From Zygnema cylindricum (taxonomy: Eukaryota; Streptophyta; Zygnematophyceae; Zygnematales; Zygnemataceae): a DNA stretch of 64,000 nt. The DNA lies in contig JBBHKE010002887.1 in the NCBI GenBank assembly GCA_037447655.1, positions 434,001-498,000 on the forward strand. The letters run 5' to 3'. Of the stretch, positions 10,087-20,712 are shown one piece after another. The notes under the pieces were generated by a model. The model worked only from the letters and a program-made list of their open reading frames with translations. It made no database searches and was not told the DNA's origin. The position numbers and the translations under genes are program-made. Numbering within the stretch: position 1 is the stretch's first letter; every line of letters begins with the position of its first letter.

Positions 10087-11648
10087 CTAGTCAATCTTTA
10101 ATTTCACACCACACTTCTCCCTGCAGAAAATTAGCTTAAGGGAAGGCACAGGTTTTGTCATCATATCTGCTACCATCTCACTATCTGGTCGGTACTCTAA
10201 ACTGATTATTTTATTTTCTACTTTCTCTCTAACAAAGCTGAGTCTAATGTCCATATGTTTGGCTTTAAAATGATGTTTAGGATTGGCAGAAATAGCAATT
10301 GCTGCCTGATTATCACAAAATATTTTCTGAACACCACTCTTAAGATGACCAAGCTCACCAAGCAAAGACTTGACCCACATCAATTCTTTTACAGCAGAGC
10401 AAGAGGCCATATACTCAGCCTCCATGGTGGACTGAGCAATAACCTTTTGTTGTTTGCTACTCCAACAACAAGCCCTATCACTCACATACAATACATATCC
10501 AGAAGTGCATCTCCTCATCGGAGCATCACCATAACTGGAATCACTCAAAGTAGTGATGTCAGTATTCTCCCCACCCAAATGCAACCATAGATCCCTAGTT
10601 CCTATCAAGTATCTAAGGACTCTCTTAGCTGCCTCCCAATCCCTCTTAGTGGGAGCATTTAGACTTCTACTCAGCACTCCTACAGCTGCAGCTAAATCCG
10701 GCCGGGTACAATTCATAAAATAGATTAGACTTCCCACTACTTGCCTGTAACGAATAGTGTGCATGAACTTCTATTCTTCAGGAGATAATTCCTCGTCTAA
10801 GACTATGACTCCTTCTTCCTCACTCCCCTCACTTCTTTTCTTCAACTCCATTGGAGTTGTACAACTATTAGCTTTATCCATTTGAAATTTTTCCAGCATG
10901 TTCCCTATTGCTTCCTTTTGAGTCATCTTATAATTTTTCTTTTTTGGTCTCTCTCTACTTGAATTCCCAAAATATATTTTGCTTCCCCCATATCCTTCAT
11001 TTCAAATCTCCCCTTAAGATCGGTTTTCAGTTTATTAATTTTTTCCATTGATTTACTTAAAACAAGCAAATCATCAACATAAATTGCAATAAATATATAA
11101 CCTTCCTCATCTTCGAAAACATAGATTGAGTGATCTGAGCTGATCCGGATATATCCTATACCGGTAAGAAACTCATCAAGCTTCTTATTCCACTGTCGAG
11201 GCGCCTGTTTCAAACCATAAAGAGATTTAATCAGCCGGCATACCTTACTCTCCTCTCCTTCCTCCACAAACCCTTCGGGTTGTCGCATGAAGATCTCCTC
11301 TTCCAATTCTCCATGCAAAAAGGTTGTTTTGATGTCCATCAGGTGCACTTCTATGTCTTCCGCTGCTGCGAGGCTGAGAAGTATGCGGACGGAGGGAAAT
11401 CTGACCATCGGGGCAAAGGTTTCCTCTTAGTCAATTCCCTCTTTTTGTGTAAATCAGTTTGCCACTAGTCGGGCCTTATAGCGCTCGATTGTGTTATCTG
11501 GGTTCAGTTTCAATTTGAAAACCCACTTACAACCGATTGGTTTTCGGTTAGGTGGACCATCCACCTGCTCCCAAGTATCGGCTGCCATAATTGAGGCCAT
11601 CTCCTCATTGATGGCTGTCTTCCACCAATTTCTTTCTGGAGAAGTCAT
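10087..11648 (-). pseudogene. C1 reverse transcriptase-RNase H, broken
   Basis: The reverse-strand frames encode the copia RT start (GCKWVFKLKLN at about 11510-11540), the palm motif YVDDLLVLSKS near 11045-11080, and RNase H with SSYGD, EAEYMAS and DNQAAI (10750 down to 10087). It is broken by frame changes at about 10950 and 11410-11460, and by a stop at about 10768. It copies RNA into DNA and removes the template in virus-like particles. The nearest relatives in the window are C2, C4 and C5. Confidence 0.88.
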
Positions 11649-12163
11649 CGCCTCTCCATAAGTTTGAGGTTCATCTTGATGAGATAGTTTAGTTACCTTG
11701 TTATTAACCTGCTTTTCTTGCAGTCTTTTGCTACTTCTCCTTCCCCCCTAAAAATCTGAGGCCGGAATAGATGGTTGTCGTTGATTCTTTCGAACAAACT
11801 CGGCTTCTCCCCTATCCCTTGATTCCGAATCAATTTCCACCACGTCTTCCGCTTCGGGTAGAGTTGTCACTGGAGTTTCCACAGCCGAGTCCTTCTCGGT
11901 CTGATTTGTACCTGCAAGAATGTCATCGTCTCTAAAACTTGGATAGTTAGGAAGCTCAAAGTCATCAACATTTTTTGACTCAAATCAGATTTTTTACTAA
12001 CTTCGTATATTTGAAGGGATCCACAGACTTTCCTTCATCCATAACTACTAGATGTTTTACTAAGATTATATCTTCCCTTTTCAGATCATAAACTCTATAT
12101 TCTTTAACATCTACATCATATCCTAATAAGTATCCCGGTTTTCCTTTAGGATTTAGCTTCCAA
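11649..12163 (-). pseudogene. C1 integrase-RT linker, decayed
   Basis: This is the variable acidic linker between integrase and RT. It aligns with 39560-39800 and 51580-51830 in forward-strand relatives. Frames are interrupted several times. The part 11935-12163 is nearly identical to 35784-36010 in C2. Confidence 0.7.
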
Positions 12164-14445
12164 TTAGACCGATCTGTATCTAGACTGAATACTTGACTGC
12201 CGAAAACCTTTTATGTAGGATATGTCTGGTTTCCGGCCTAGCCATCTCTCATAAGGTGTTTGATCTTTTATAGCTGAAGTAAGAACTCTATTTTTGAGGT
12301 AATTAGCACAGTTCATTGCTTCTGCCCAAAACCTTTTTCCTATCTTTTTATCTAACAACATACTTCTAGCACTTTCACTTAGTGTTCTATTTAACCTTTC
12401 AGCAACCCCATTCTGTTCCGGATTTTCTGGAACTGTCTTTTGGTGTTAGACCCCATTTTCCCTCAGAAAATCGTCAAATTGGTTAGAAGTATACTCTCCA
12501 CCATTGTCACTCCTTACTCTCTTGATTAGAGTTTCATGGAGTTTTTCGCTCCATGCTTTATATTGTCTAAAACAATCCAGAGCTTCTAACTTGTTTTTCA
12601 AAAAATACACCCGGGAATACTGAGACCAATCATCAGTTATAGTCATCATAATTCTCTTCCCCCCGGTGAGGGCACTCTAGCTGGTCCCCAAATATCTGTG
12701 TGTACTAGATCTAGAATTTTTTCTCCCTTATAGGTGGCTGTTTTAGGAAAAAGTAATCTATGTGCTTTACCTTGAGCACATCCACTACAATCACTTATAT
12801 CATCACTCTCACTGAACTGAATCACTTCTACCACTCCCATCTTTTTCATCTCTCTTAACTTATCTAGATTCACATGCCAAAGCCTCTTATGCCAGATCAT
12901 AATATCATGAACACCAGCATAATAAAGTTTCTTCGTTTCATTACTTAAGATCAGCCTAAACATCCCATGGCTACCTTTCTCAGCAATGAAATAGACATCC
13001 TCCTCAAAACTAGCAGTAAAGACTCCTTCCCTTTTGCTAGTGAAAAAACCTTTATCATATAATAGAGATGTAGAGATAAGGTTTTTGTTCAGCTCCGGAA
13101 TAAACAATACATCGGAGAATGTTAATATGGATGTCTTTCCTTCTACTAACACTTTCAGATCTACCGATCCTACAAGATTAGTGGTGACTATCCTCCCATC
13201 CCCGTACTCTATCTCTACGGTGGGAATCTTTCTTATCTTAGTGAACAGGTGCCTATCCTTACACATGTGCATGGAGGCACGTGAATCTATAATCCAGCCT
13301 GCTTCACCTTTCAATCCACCGTAAGCACATTTCTGCCTTCGTGGAATTTCAACCTCGTTTTTTGCCTCCAACTCCTCATCCAAAAGGAGCTCATCGTCTT
13401 CGTCCTCGGATTCCGCCTCAAGTACTTGTGTGACAAGGGCCTTTTTCTTTCGTCTCGGGGTACCACCGGTCTGCCCCTCGTTTAACCGAAGCTCGGTTAG
13501 CTTAGTGCACTTTGCCATGTAGTGCCCCGGTTTCTTACAAAAATGACATAAACCTTTGGGAGCCCTTGGTTCGATCTCGTCAGCCTGTTTTTTCTGCTCC
13601 CTACCCCTATAGTTTTTGACTGGTTTCCGGGAATCCTTATTCCTCCAATCGGTCGCTGTTGCCAAGGCTTGGCAACTCTTTCCTCCCCTTCGGATCTCAA
13701 TCGTATTCTCTCGAACGAGAATCATCCCTACCACTGAGTTCCATATCCACCTTGAGTCCGGCAAGTCCTGCACACGGTTGACTATGTTCTCGAACTCATC
13801 AGGTAACTTCATCAGTAAACAGTTAACCTTTTCTTTTTCACTAAAAACTTTTCCCGCACTCTCTAGCTCCATGAAGAGTGTAGCAAGCTCATTGCAAAAA
13901 TCCAACATATTTCCCCCTTTGTATACATACTCCTTAACTTTCTGATCAGCCAACTGTTGTTGGTGAATCGTACCACTTCGGTACATCTTTATGGGAGCCA
14001 TCCAAAGATCGGATGCCCTTTCTACCTGCAAATGAGGACATGCAAGTCCTTGAGTGATGAGGGCGTAGGATGAAGTGCTTTGCTGCCATATTGTTGAAGT
14101 CCCAGGTTTCAGTATCATTCTCCTCCTTCCTCGGAATAGGTGACATGAATGCCGAACTTGTTGCTATTGGTGTGGTCGCCTCGTTCTCCTTTCTTTTGAC
14201 CACCACCTCTCCTTCTTTTATTTCCTCTGTTGAAGGTGAATCCTCTTTCCTGGTGAATCTGGTTCCTCCAAACCCGGAGGAACTCGAAGACTTGATGGAG
14301 GCTCCAATTGTCCACTCACTATCCCCCAAAACCATTTTTCGCATAGAGCTCCTATCATCATACTTTCCCAGTATATAAAGCCAGTTCCATTAAAGATTGA
14401 TACCCTAGAGGGTGGGCCCATAACGTGAAACTTTGAGACCTCCAT
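12164..14445 (-). pseudogene. C1 gag-protease-integrase, broken
   Basis: A copia gag-pol 5' half with one long open frame (12646-14118, reverse). Gag starts at ATG 14445, inside the LTR, and reads through the primer-binding site (VMGPPS). Visible motifs are the zinc knuckle CHFCKKPGHYMAKC near 13500-13545, the protease site DSRAS near 13285 (expected DSGAS), the integrase HHCC finger (H..H..CSGCAQGK, about 12770-12905) and DLVHTDIWGP. The next frame (12446-12649) has SDNGGEYTS. Breaks lie between 14118 and 14344, at about 12648, and at about 12440. Confidence 0.88.
14411..14425 (-). other. C1 primer-binding site (anticodon arm of tRNA-iMet)
   Basis: The reverse-strand cgttatgggcccacc abuts the LTR end. 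All but the first base match the complement of the anticodon stem-loop of plant initiator tRNA-Met (ggtgggcccataacc), the half-tRNA priming mode known from Drosophila copia and yeast Ty5. Confidence 0.8.
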
Positions 14446-15471
14446 AAGTCCTCAGAGTGGACAGCTTCCAAGAAGCCTCTAGGATAATCCTAACCCCTTT
14501 GTGTTTCAGCAAAAAGAACTGCCACCCTGGCAGACAAAAACTCTGACCACCTAAACCCTTTTGAAGGCAAGACTCCCCTGAGTCGATAGCAAAAAGAATC
14601 TCTGAATTTTCTCCCCTGAGCAGTGAGTTATGGAGGGTCAAAGTTGACCTTTGGTACAAAAGCTCTCTGGGAGAGAGGGTCATATCTTCTAATTTTTCTA
14701 AGTCCTATCTCTCTCACTGACTCTATCTACTGATGTACGGAACCTATCACATTACAGTTCCGTACGCAAAAGTACAGTTGCCGGTGTACTTTATGTACGG
14801 ACACTGTACGACATGGCCTAAATGTCCACACGTGGTATGTCCGGATTCGCTCCTTTAATCCTTGAAGATGCCGCGCTCCAATGTAACATCGCCACGTGTC
14901 ATCCGATGTGGCGATGCCCACAAACCGCCGAATTCTTCTTCCGCGATCTCGGCGCTAATTCCGGCCGTCCGATTAAACTCGCATTTGATCGTAGCCGTAA
15001 TAAATACATGCGCGGTATTTGTTTCGCTTACGAAATCAATGCGCGATATTGATTTCTTATCCGTACCGCAATTCATACTTTTACATACCAGTTCTATGTA
15101 TCCCGTTAACAATTATAGTTAAATGATTTATCTTTTCGAATTAATGTTTAATTAATTATCGTACTATATAATACGTAATACTACTTCTAGACTTAACGGC
15201 TAAGGCTACTGGCTATCTACTATCTGTCGACCGGCAGGTACTAGGATCAAATCCTGTGGCCGGCACATACCTTTTAGTAAATAATCCCCTAACTAATATA
15301 AATTTCCCGTAAACCTTAGGATAGCCTAGGTAGCCATGGCTCTAGCTTCCTCTCCTATTTCTCAGTGACAGCGACAAGTTTGAGAGTTCGAGAGAGAAGT
15401 TAGAGGTAGACTGCCTCGGCTTCTTTATTTCTATTCAGACCTAGAAAATACTTTAAAACCATTAATTTCTA
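14426..15471 (-). repeat. C1 5' LTR (subfamily A)
   Basis: 1046 bp, sense reverse. The LTR ends ..gtttca in sense and holds the gag start codon 20 bases from its end (ATG at 14445). A tRNA-like module is at 15191-15266 on the plus strand. The sense start reads ctagaaatt instead of tgtagaaatt seen in C2, so the terminal TG has mutated. Confidence 0.92.
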
Positions 15472-17915
15472 GAGCTCCCGTTCTCTTTGTGAACAAAAAA
15501 GATGGAGGTTTTCGTATGTGTGTGGACTACCGAGCGCTAAACAAGTTAACGGTCAAGAATGCGTACCCTTTATCGAGAATACACGAATTGCTAGAGCGAC
15601 TTCGAGGTGCTAAATATTTCTCAAAGATAGATCTGCGGAGCGGTTATCACCAGATTAGAATTGCAGAGGAGGATGTGGAAAAGACGGCGTTTAGAACTCG
15701 GCATGGCCATTTCCAGTTTTGGGTAATGCCGTTCGGGTTAACCAATGCGCCAGCAACTTTTATGCATATGATGAACTCCATCTTTCGGCCATATCTGGAT
15801 GCGTTTGTAATCGTCTTTCTAGACGACATCTTGGTGTATAGCGGAACGCTAGAGGATCACATGAAGCAACTACGAACGGTCCTACAAGTCCTTCGGGAAA
15901 ATAGGTTGTACGCAAAGAGGAGCAAATGTGACTTCTTGAAGGAGAAAATTGATTTTTTGGGCCATGTGGTGAGCCGGGACGGAATCGCAGTGGATCCGAA
16001 CAAAACAAAGGCAGTGAAGGAGTGGCCGGAGCCGATGAACATTACAGAATTAGGGAGCTTTATGGGATTACGCTCCTACTATCGACGTTTTGTTGAAGGT
16101 TTCGCCAAAATCGCTACACCACTCACGGAATTACTTTAGAATGACGCGCCCTACGAGTGGAAATCGGCGCAAGGGGCAGCTTTTAACACGCTAAAGGAAC
16201 GGTTGGTTACTGCCCCTGTGTTAGGTTTTTCCGGACCCGGACTTACCTTGGACGATAATTACAAACGCCAGCGATACAGCTATTGGAGTGATCCTTATAA
16301 AGGATCAAAGAGAAGGCCTACGACAGTCGAAAACTAAAGGCAACAGAGCACTAGGCCACCCATGAAAAGGAGAAAATTGCGATAATCAATGCGCTGGAGT
16401 TTTGGAAATGTTACATTCAAGGGAAGCGGATCATAGTTATCACGGATCACCACGCCCTGCAGTACCTGCAAACACAGCCGAAATTGTCCAAGAAAACAAG
16501 TGCGCTCACAACCGAAATTGTCCAAGAAACAAGTGCGCTGGATGACGTTTCTCTACACCTTCGGGTCCGAACTTGTCATTGAATATAAGCCGGGCAAGAC
16601 GAACCCGGCAGATGCGCTGTTGAGAAAACCCGCAGTGGCTGCTACAGTGGCGGAGCACCGATCGCAAACATCGCAGGATGTCGACGTTAGCTATGTGACA
16701 GAGAACATCGCAACGGCGGCCACAGCGCAAGATTCGAAACTCAGGGCAATCACCAATATGGTGCAAGTGGACGAGCAGTGGCTAAGTAGAAACAAGGCAG
16801 CATATGACGACAACGAGACATGAAAAGAACTGATAAAACGGAAGGTATTGGTTCGGAGCGCTAATGGTATTTGGGGATACCGACCAAGTCAAACAACGAG
16901 ACTTTACGTACTGACAAACCAGGAGCTATGTCATTCGATACTGAAATTAAGTTATGATAAACCACTCAGTGGACACTTCGGCGGGGATAAAACAACCGCA
17001 CGTGTCGTTGAGGCGTATTATTGGCCAAACATGACTTCGGACATTGCGGAGTATGTCCAGACGTTTGACTCCTGTAACAAAAACAAAGCGGAATCGGGTC
17101 ACCAGGGTCTGTTACAACCCCTTCACATACCATCTGTTCCTTGGGAAGCGATTTCGATGGACTTCATCGTTGCTCTCCCGTTAACTAGGGAAGGTTATGA
17201 CTCTATTTTCGTCGTCCTGGATTACCTAACAAAAATGGCTCATTTCTCACCCACAACAACCACCGCCATAGCACGAGATGTAGCAGACTTATTCTTTCGA
17301 GAGATATTCCGCCATCACGGACTCCCAAAGAGGATCGTCAGTGACCGGGATCGGAATTTTGTGAGTCACTTTTGGAGAGGTCTTTTTGCGCTATGTGGAA
17401 CGTAGGTGGCGATGTCCACAGCTTACCACCCTCAAACGGATGGTCAAACTGAAAGGGTGAATCGGACTTTGGAGGAGGCGTTACGGACTTATGTTTCGGT
17501 GCACCAAACGGATTGGGTAACCATGTAACAACTATTCAAGTGGCATACAACGGTGTGGCACACTCGTCCAGGATTGCTAGGCCATTCTCCCTAAACGGAC
17601 GACAGCCCACTCTTCCCCAAAACTTATTGGTCATGGACTGCCCTACGTCGGCAGCTCTGAAGTTTGCCACAACGTTGCATAGGAACCTGGAAAAGGTGGC
17701 GAAGGCGCTCCAGCTGGCAAAGAATCGTCAAAAGTCGCAAGCCGACTCTCACCCGAAGGAAACCATTTTTCGCGTGGGTGATAGGGTTCGCCTTAATATG
17801 GCAAACCTCTCCTTACCGGGCGCCCTCTCTAAGAAATTGGCACCGAAATTCACGCGCCTATTTGTTGTTCTGAGACAAGTGTTGGTACTGAAGATGAAGA
17901 AGATGCAGCAGTAGT
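15472..17915 (+). pseudogene. G2 pol, second part (RT-RNase H-integrase), broken
   Basis: RT continues from the C1 right junction: the open frame 15489-16139 has [13 protein letters not shown] and the catalytic [13 protein letters not shown] at 16137 ends it. RNase H (16140-16640) is frameshifted and contains a short direct duplication around ccgaaattgtccaagaaa (16479 and 16513). The integrase finger has H..GHFGG and FDSCNKNK, where the first Cys is replaced. The core has MDFIVALP, SDRDRNFVSHFW and, after a TAG at 17403, [19 protein letters not shown]-like tail KLAPKFTRLFVVL lies near 17840. Confidence 0.9.
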
Positions 17916-17974
17916 CATCGTAGAACAAATCAAGAGAGGAAGCTTCCACAAATACCGATGGCTGAACAGCAACT

Positions 17975-18322
17975 TTGACAGACTATAATTCGATGTTTCC
18001 TAATCGACGGCAAAATACTCCTTTGCCCCCCGTTCACGGTACCTCGGACGAGTATGAGGTGGAGGATATCTTTCAGTCACGCCGCTCTCGGAATTCGAAC
18101 TCCAGACACTATCTAGTGCGTTGGAAGGGCTACGGCGTTGAGGACGACTTTTGGGTGAACGAGGGGGATCTGCATTCTCCTGAGTTGTTGCGCCGGTTTC
18201 AGAAGAGTGAGGACACTCAACTTCACCAAAGGGGCAATCGCAGCGGCCGGGGTAAAGGAACGAACGCAGTGTCGCAACCATCGCAATTATATTGGGGACG
18301 TGGCGAGGAAACGCAGCGATGA
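17975..18322 (+). CDS. G2 chromodomain at the C-terminus of integrase
   Basis: An open frame encodes DEYEVEDIFQSRR, YLVRWKGYGVEDDFWV and SPELLRRFQKS, matching the chromodomain fold that in chromoviruses follows integrase and directs insertion to particular chromatin. It is separated from the integrase frame by a stop (TAG 17912) and a frame change. It ends with a TGA at 18320. Confidence 0.88.
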   Translation: MTDYNSMFPNRRQNTPLPPVHGTSDEYEVEDIFQSRRSRNSNSRHYLVRWKGYGVEDDFWVNEGDLHSPELLRRFQKSEDTQLHQRGNRSGRGKGTNAVSQPSQLYWGRGEETQR

Positions 18323-18725
18323 TGTAACATCACTTCGTCGATACAGCGGCGGAGTAACTGCAGCGTAGCATAGATACGGTACCATCAAAGGAACGCACCG
18401 CCACCGCTGGGCTGATAGGAAAGCGCAACGGCGCAATTTTGTTTCACCACATTGGGGACAACGAACCCTCGATTTCGCCGCAACAGCGCAGTTTTATAAA
18501 TGTTGGACGCTGCGATACCCTCGCACACTGCGACGCGTCAGAGTGTCCAAATGTGAAACCCTCAACCCTCTGTAACAAAGCCGCCATCCTCCCTCGCGCC
18601 CAGCTTAGTCTAGGCAGCTTAGAGAGTGCTTCACTCTGCACATCCTGCTTACCCTCCCTTCTCGCACTACCAGAATTATCCGACGCCACAACATTCATGG
18701 CATCGTTGTCTTCTCCACCGCCAAA
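18323..18725 (+). other. G2 spacer between chromodomain and 3' ORF
   Basis: 403 bases without a convincing gene. An ORF on each strand (18439-18729 plus and 18444-18929 minus) is unsupported. A TATA-like ttttataaat at about 18492 lies some 230 bases before the ORF that follows and could serve a separate transcript, but nothing proves it. Confidence 0.4.
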
Positions 18726-20168
18726 ATGACGGAGACTGGTACGAGTAGGGCAAGGTGATGTACCACGCCCGGATAGATTGTTAGAGGCGGCAGAGGCCAT
18801 GGTAGAGGCACGCAGGAGGAGGGAGGTGGTGGCAGTACCTGAACCAGAGGAGACAGCTAGTAGCGGGGCAGGGCCATCGGAGACCAGCAGAGGAGAGGGG
18901 TTAGAAAATCCACAAGACACCGAGTACAACCCACTCCAGGAAGGGGATCAAGAGGATGAGGAAGACCATGTGATTTCAGATGCGGAGGAGCCGGAACGAG
19001 AACCGACACCTCCGCCAATTGAGGAGCGTGCCTCTTACCTGAAGGTGATGAGCGACCCTAATAAGGAGAGCACCGCGGACGAGTAGCCCTCGAAAAGCTC
19101 GGAGAAGAAAGCGGAAGCACAATATCCTAGCGGAGACGAGGTATTTCTCCACGGAAGGGAAAGAGGGGATACGGACTGGGAAAGTGAGCGGGAAGAAGAA
19201 ACCCCCGATTATCTCTTTCCATCTTCTATGGACACTCGGCATCCGGACCCTACTTTCAGCTTCGCCAAGCGCCTGTACTGGGACCCTTCGGAGTGGCCTG
19301 CAACATGGCGCACAGGAAAATCTGGGGACCCTATCTATATCCCCGCAAACGTGCCGTCACACCCAGCCTAGAATTTCATGAGAACGAAGAACCAGGGGAA
19401 CAACCATAAGGGTTACGTACAACTAAACCCTCATGCCCCGCCATTTGTGGAAGTAGTCGAAGAGCACTATCGGTACAGTGTGCATGTTCTCGGGTTACTC
19501 CGTCGTTACCACCCGTGGGATGTTCGTCTCCAGGACATCATCTTTTGGGCGGAGGTTACACTCGAGGTACAAGCACTCAAGATGGCGCGCAAGAACGCTC
19601 TACGGCGGGCCCGAGCCGCCAAGAAACACATCTCCTTCAAATTAAGGCAAGTACCGCGGTGGGAACCGGCAGAGGGGGTTGCATATAGGGCACTCCTTAC
19701 CACCCGTGGGATGTTCGTCTCCAAGACATCATCTTTTGGGCGGAGGTTACACCCGAGGTACGAGCACTCAAGATGGCGCGCAAGAACGCTCTACAGCGGG
19801 CCCGAGCCGCCAAGAAACACATCTCCTTCAAATTAAGGCAAGTACCGCGGTGGGAACCGGCAGAGGGGGTAGCATATAGGGCACAGCAAGCCGAGGAACC
19901 CGAAGCTGCCCAAGCCTCGACACCAGAAGAATCTGCACCGGCAGCCATTCCACTGCAACCTGCGGCAACAGCAGAGGCACCGGAGGAAGGGGAGGACCGG
20001 GTTCGGGAGCGAATCACTCGAAGACGTTTGGCAGCGGCGAATCACTATATTACGCTGCTGGAGACTCGTTGTGAGCAGCTCCAACACCAACTTGACACCC
20101 TACGACAGGAAATCGAGGAGTACCGTGAGGAGACATACGGCATGCTCCGGAAATTACAGTTTCCCTGA
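18726..20168 (+). pseudogene. G2 extra ORF downstream of pol, unknown protein
   Basis: This is a sense-strand coding region between the chromodomain and the 3' LTR. In one frame it runs from 18778 to 19696, with only two stops (TAG 19084 and 19369). It then changes frame at a 191-bp tandem duplication and stays open to TGA 20166. The N-terminal third is acidic and proline-rich (EPEREPTPPPIEE). The middle has an aromatic-rich part (RLYWDPSEWPATW). The C-terminus is charged and looks like a coiled coil (LETRCEQLQHQLDTLRQEIE). No zinc finger, signal peptide or membrane segment is seen, so it is not an obvious envelope protein. The start could be ATG 18726 (with a frame change) or ATG 18799. I do not recognise the family. 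Confidence 0.6.
19506..19883 (+). repeat. 191-bp tandem duplication inside the G2 extra ORF
   Basis: The block starting ttaccacccgtgggatgtt at 19506 is repeated from 19697, with about 97% identity. A 191-bp unit is not a multiple of three, so the duplication shifts the frame of the ORF. Confidence 0.92.
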
Positions 20169-20197
20169 GGAAACAAAGTTCAGCGGGACACTGAATC

Positions 20198-20212
20198 CTT
20201 AGTGGGAGGCAC
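20198..20212 (+). other. G2 polypurine tract
   Basis: cttagtgggaggcac is purine-rich and lies immediately before the 3' LTR. It is the presumed primer for plus-strand DNA synthesis. Confidence 0.7.
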
Positions 20213-20707
20213 TGTAACAGGGTTACAAGGTTGGGAACTTAGTGGCTAGAAACTCAGCTGCTATAGTTGCGATAGCAGAGCAGCGCAGGTGCGATTGCAG
20301 ATTAGCGCAACATAGCAGCATAGCAACTTGGTAGAATAACGTAGTGCAGCATTCCAACGCAGGGTAGCAGTATAGCAACGTCGCAGAATGTAGATTTTAC
20401 CGTATAGTTCTAGAAAAATATTGTGGATAGATCTCGGTTGACCGCGAAGGTCGATATGTACATTTGTACACTATTGGGTTGATTAGCAGTTAGTTAGTTT
20501 ATATAGTGAGACAGACGTAGTACGAGACCGACTCTTTGAGTAGACCCTCGCAACGTGTGTTGAATCTTGTAATCCTCTCTTGAGTAATAAAGCGCCATCT
20601 TGTCTCTCACAGCTGTGTGCACATGTTGTTGCTACGGGAGGATCCTTGGAGCTTTCCGTTGTGCATTGTGGTGTATTTTGGTGCCTATAATTTCTGCCTC
20701 TTTTACA
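20213..20707 (+). repeat. G2 3' LTR
   Basis: 495 bp, TGTAACAG..TTTTACA. About 90% identical to 6726-7212, with several small indels in the GCAGCGTAGCA-type repeat part. Confidence 0.92.
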
Positions 20708-20712
20708 CTTTG
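20708..20712. repeat. Target-site duplication of G2, right (ctttg)
   Basis: Identical to 6721-6725. The G1 coding region resumes directly after it. Confidence 0.9.

Larger units (their letters stand above)
9026..15471 (-). mobile_element. C1, Ty1/copia element nested in G2
   Basis: A full-length copia element on the reverse strand, with 1046-bp LTRs (about 97% alike), a polypurine tract, a half-tRNA type primer-binding site, and the domain order gag-protease-integrase-RT-RNase H typical of Ty1/copia. It interrupts the G2 reverse transcriptase with a short TSD. It is the youngest complete layer of the nest on LTR divergence. Confidence 0.95.
6726..20707 (+). mobile_element. G2, Ty3/gypsy chromovirus nested in G1
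   Basis: The element has LTRs of 487 and 495 bp (both TGTAACAG..TTTTACA), a tRNA-iMet primer-binding site, gag-protease, RT-RNase H-integrase, a chromodomain, an extra 3' ORF, a polypurine tract, and a perfect 5-bp TSD. It spans about 14 kb, of which 6.4 kb is the copia insertion C1. LTR identity is about 90%, so the insertion is old, and older than C1, whose LTRs are about 97% alike. Domain order protease-RT-RNase H-integrase-chromodomain is that of chromoviruses. Confidence 0.95.

Noticed and set aside
10255-10590. Plus-strand ORFs opposite copia RT, protease and gag (10255-10590, 13034-13324, 13616-13945, 37176-37469, 43828-44097)
   Set aside because: These are antisense shadows of clear copia coding regions.
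18444-18929. Reverse-strand ORF of 161 codons
   Set aside because: It is antisense to the G2 extra ORF, with low-complexity composition. Nothing supports translation.
18726-20168. An envelope gene in G2
   Set aside because: No signal peptide, membrane segment or cysteine pattern is present. The protein is acidic with a coiled coil.
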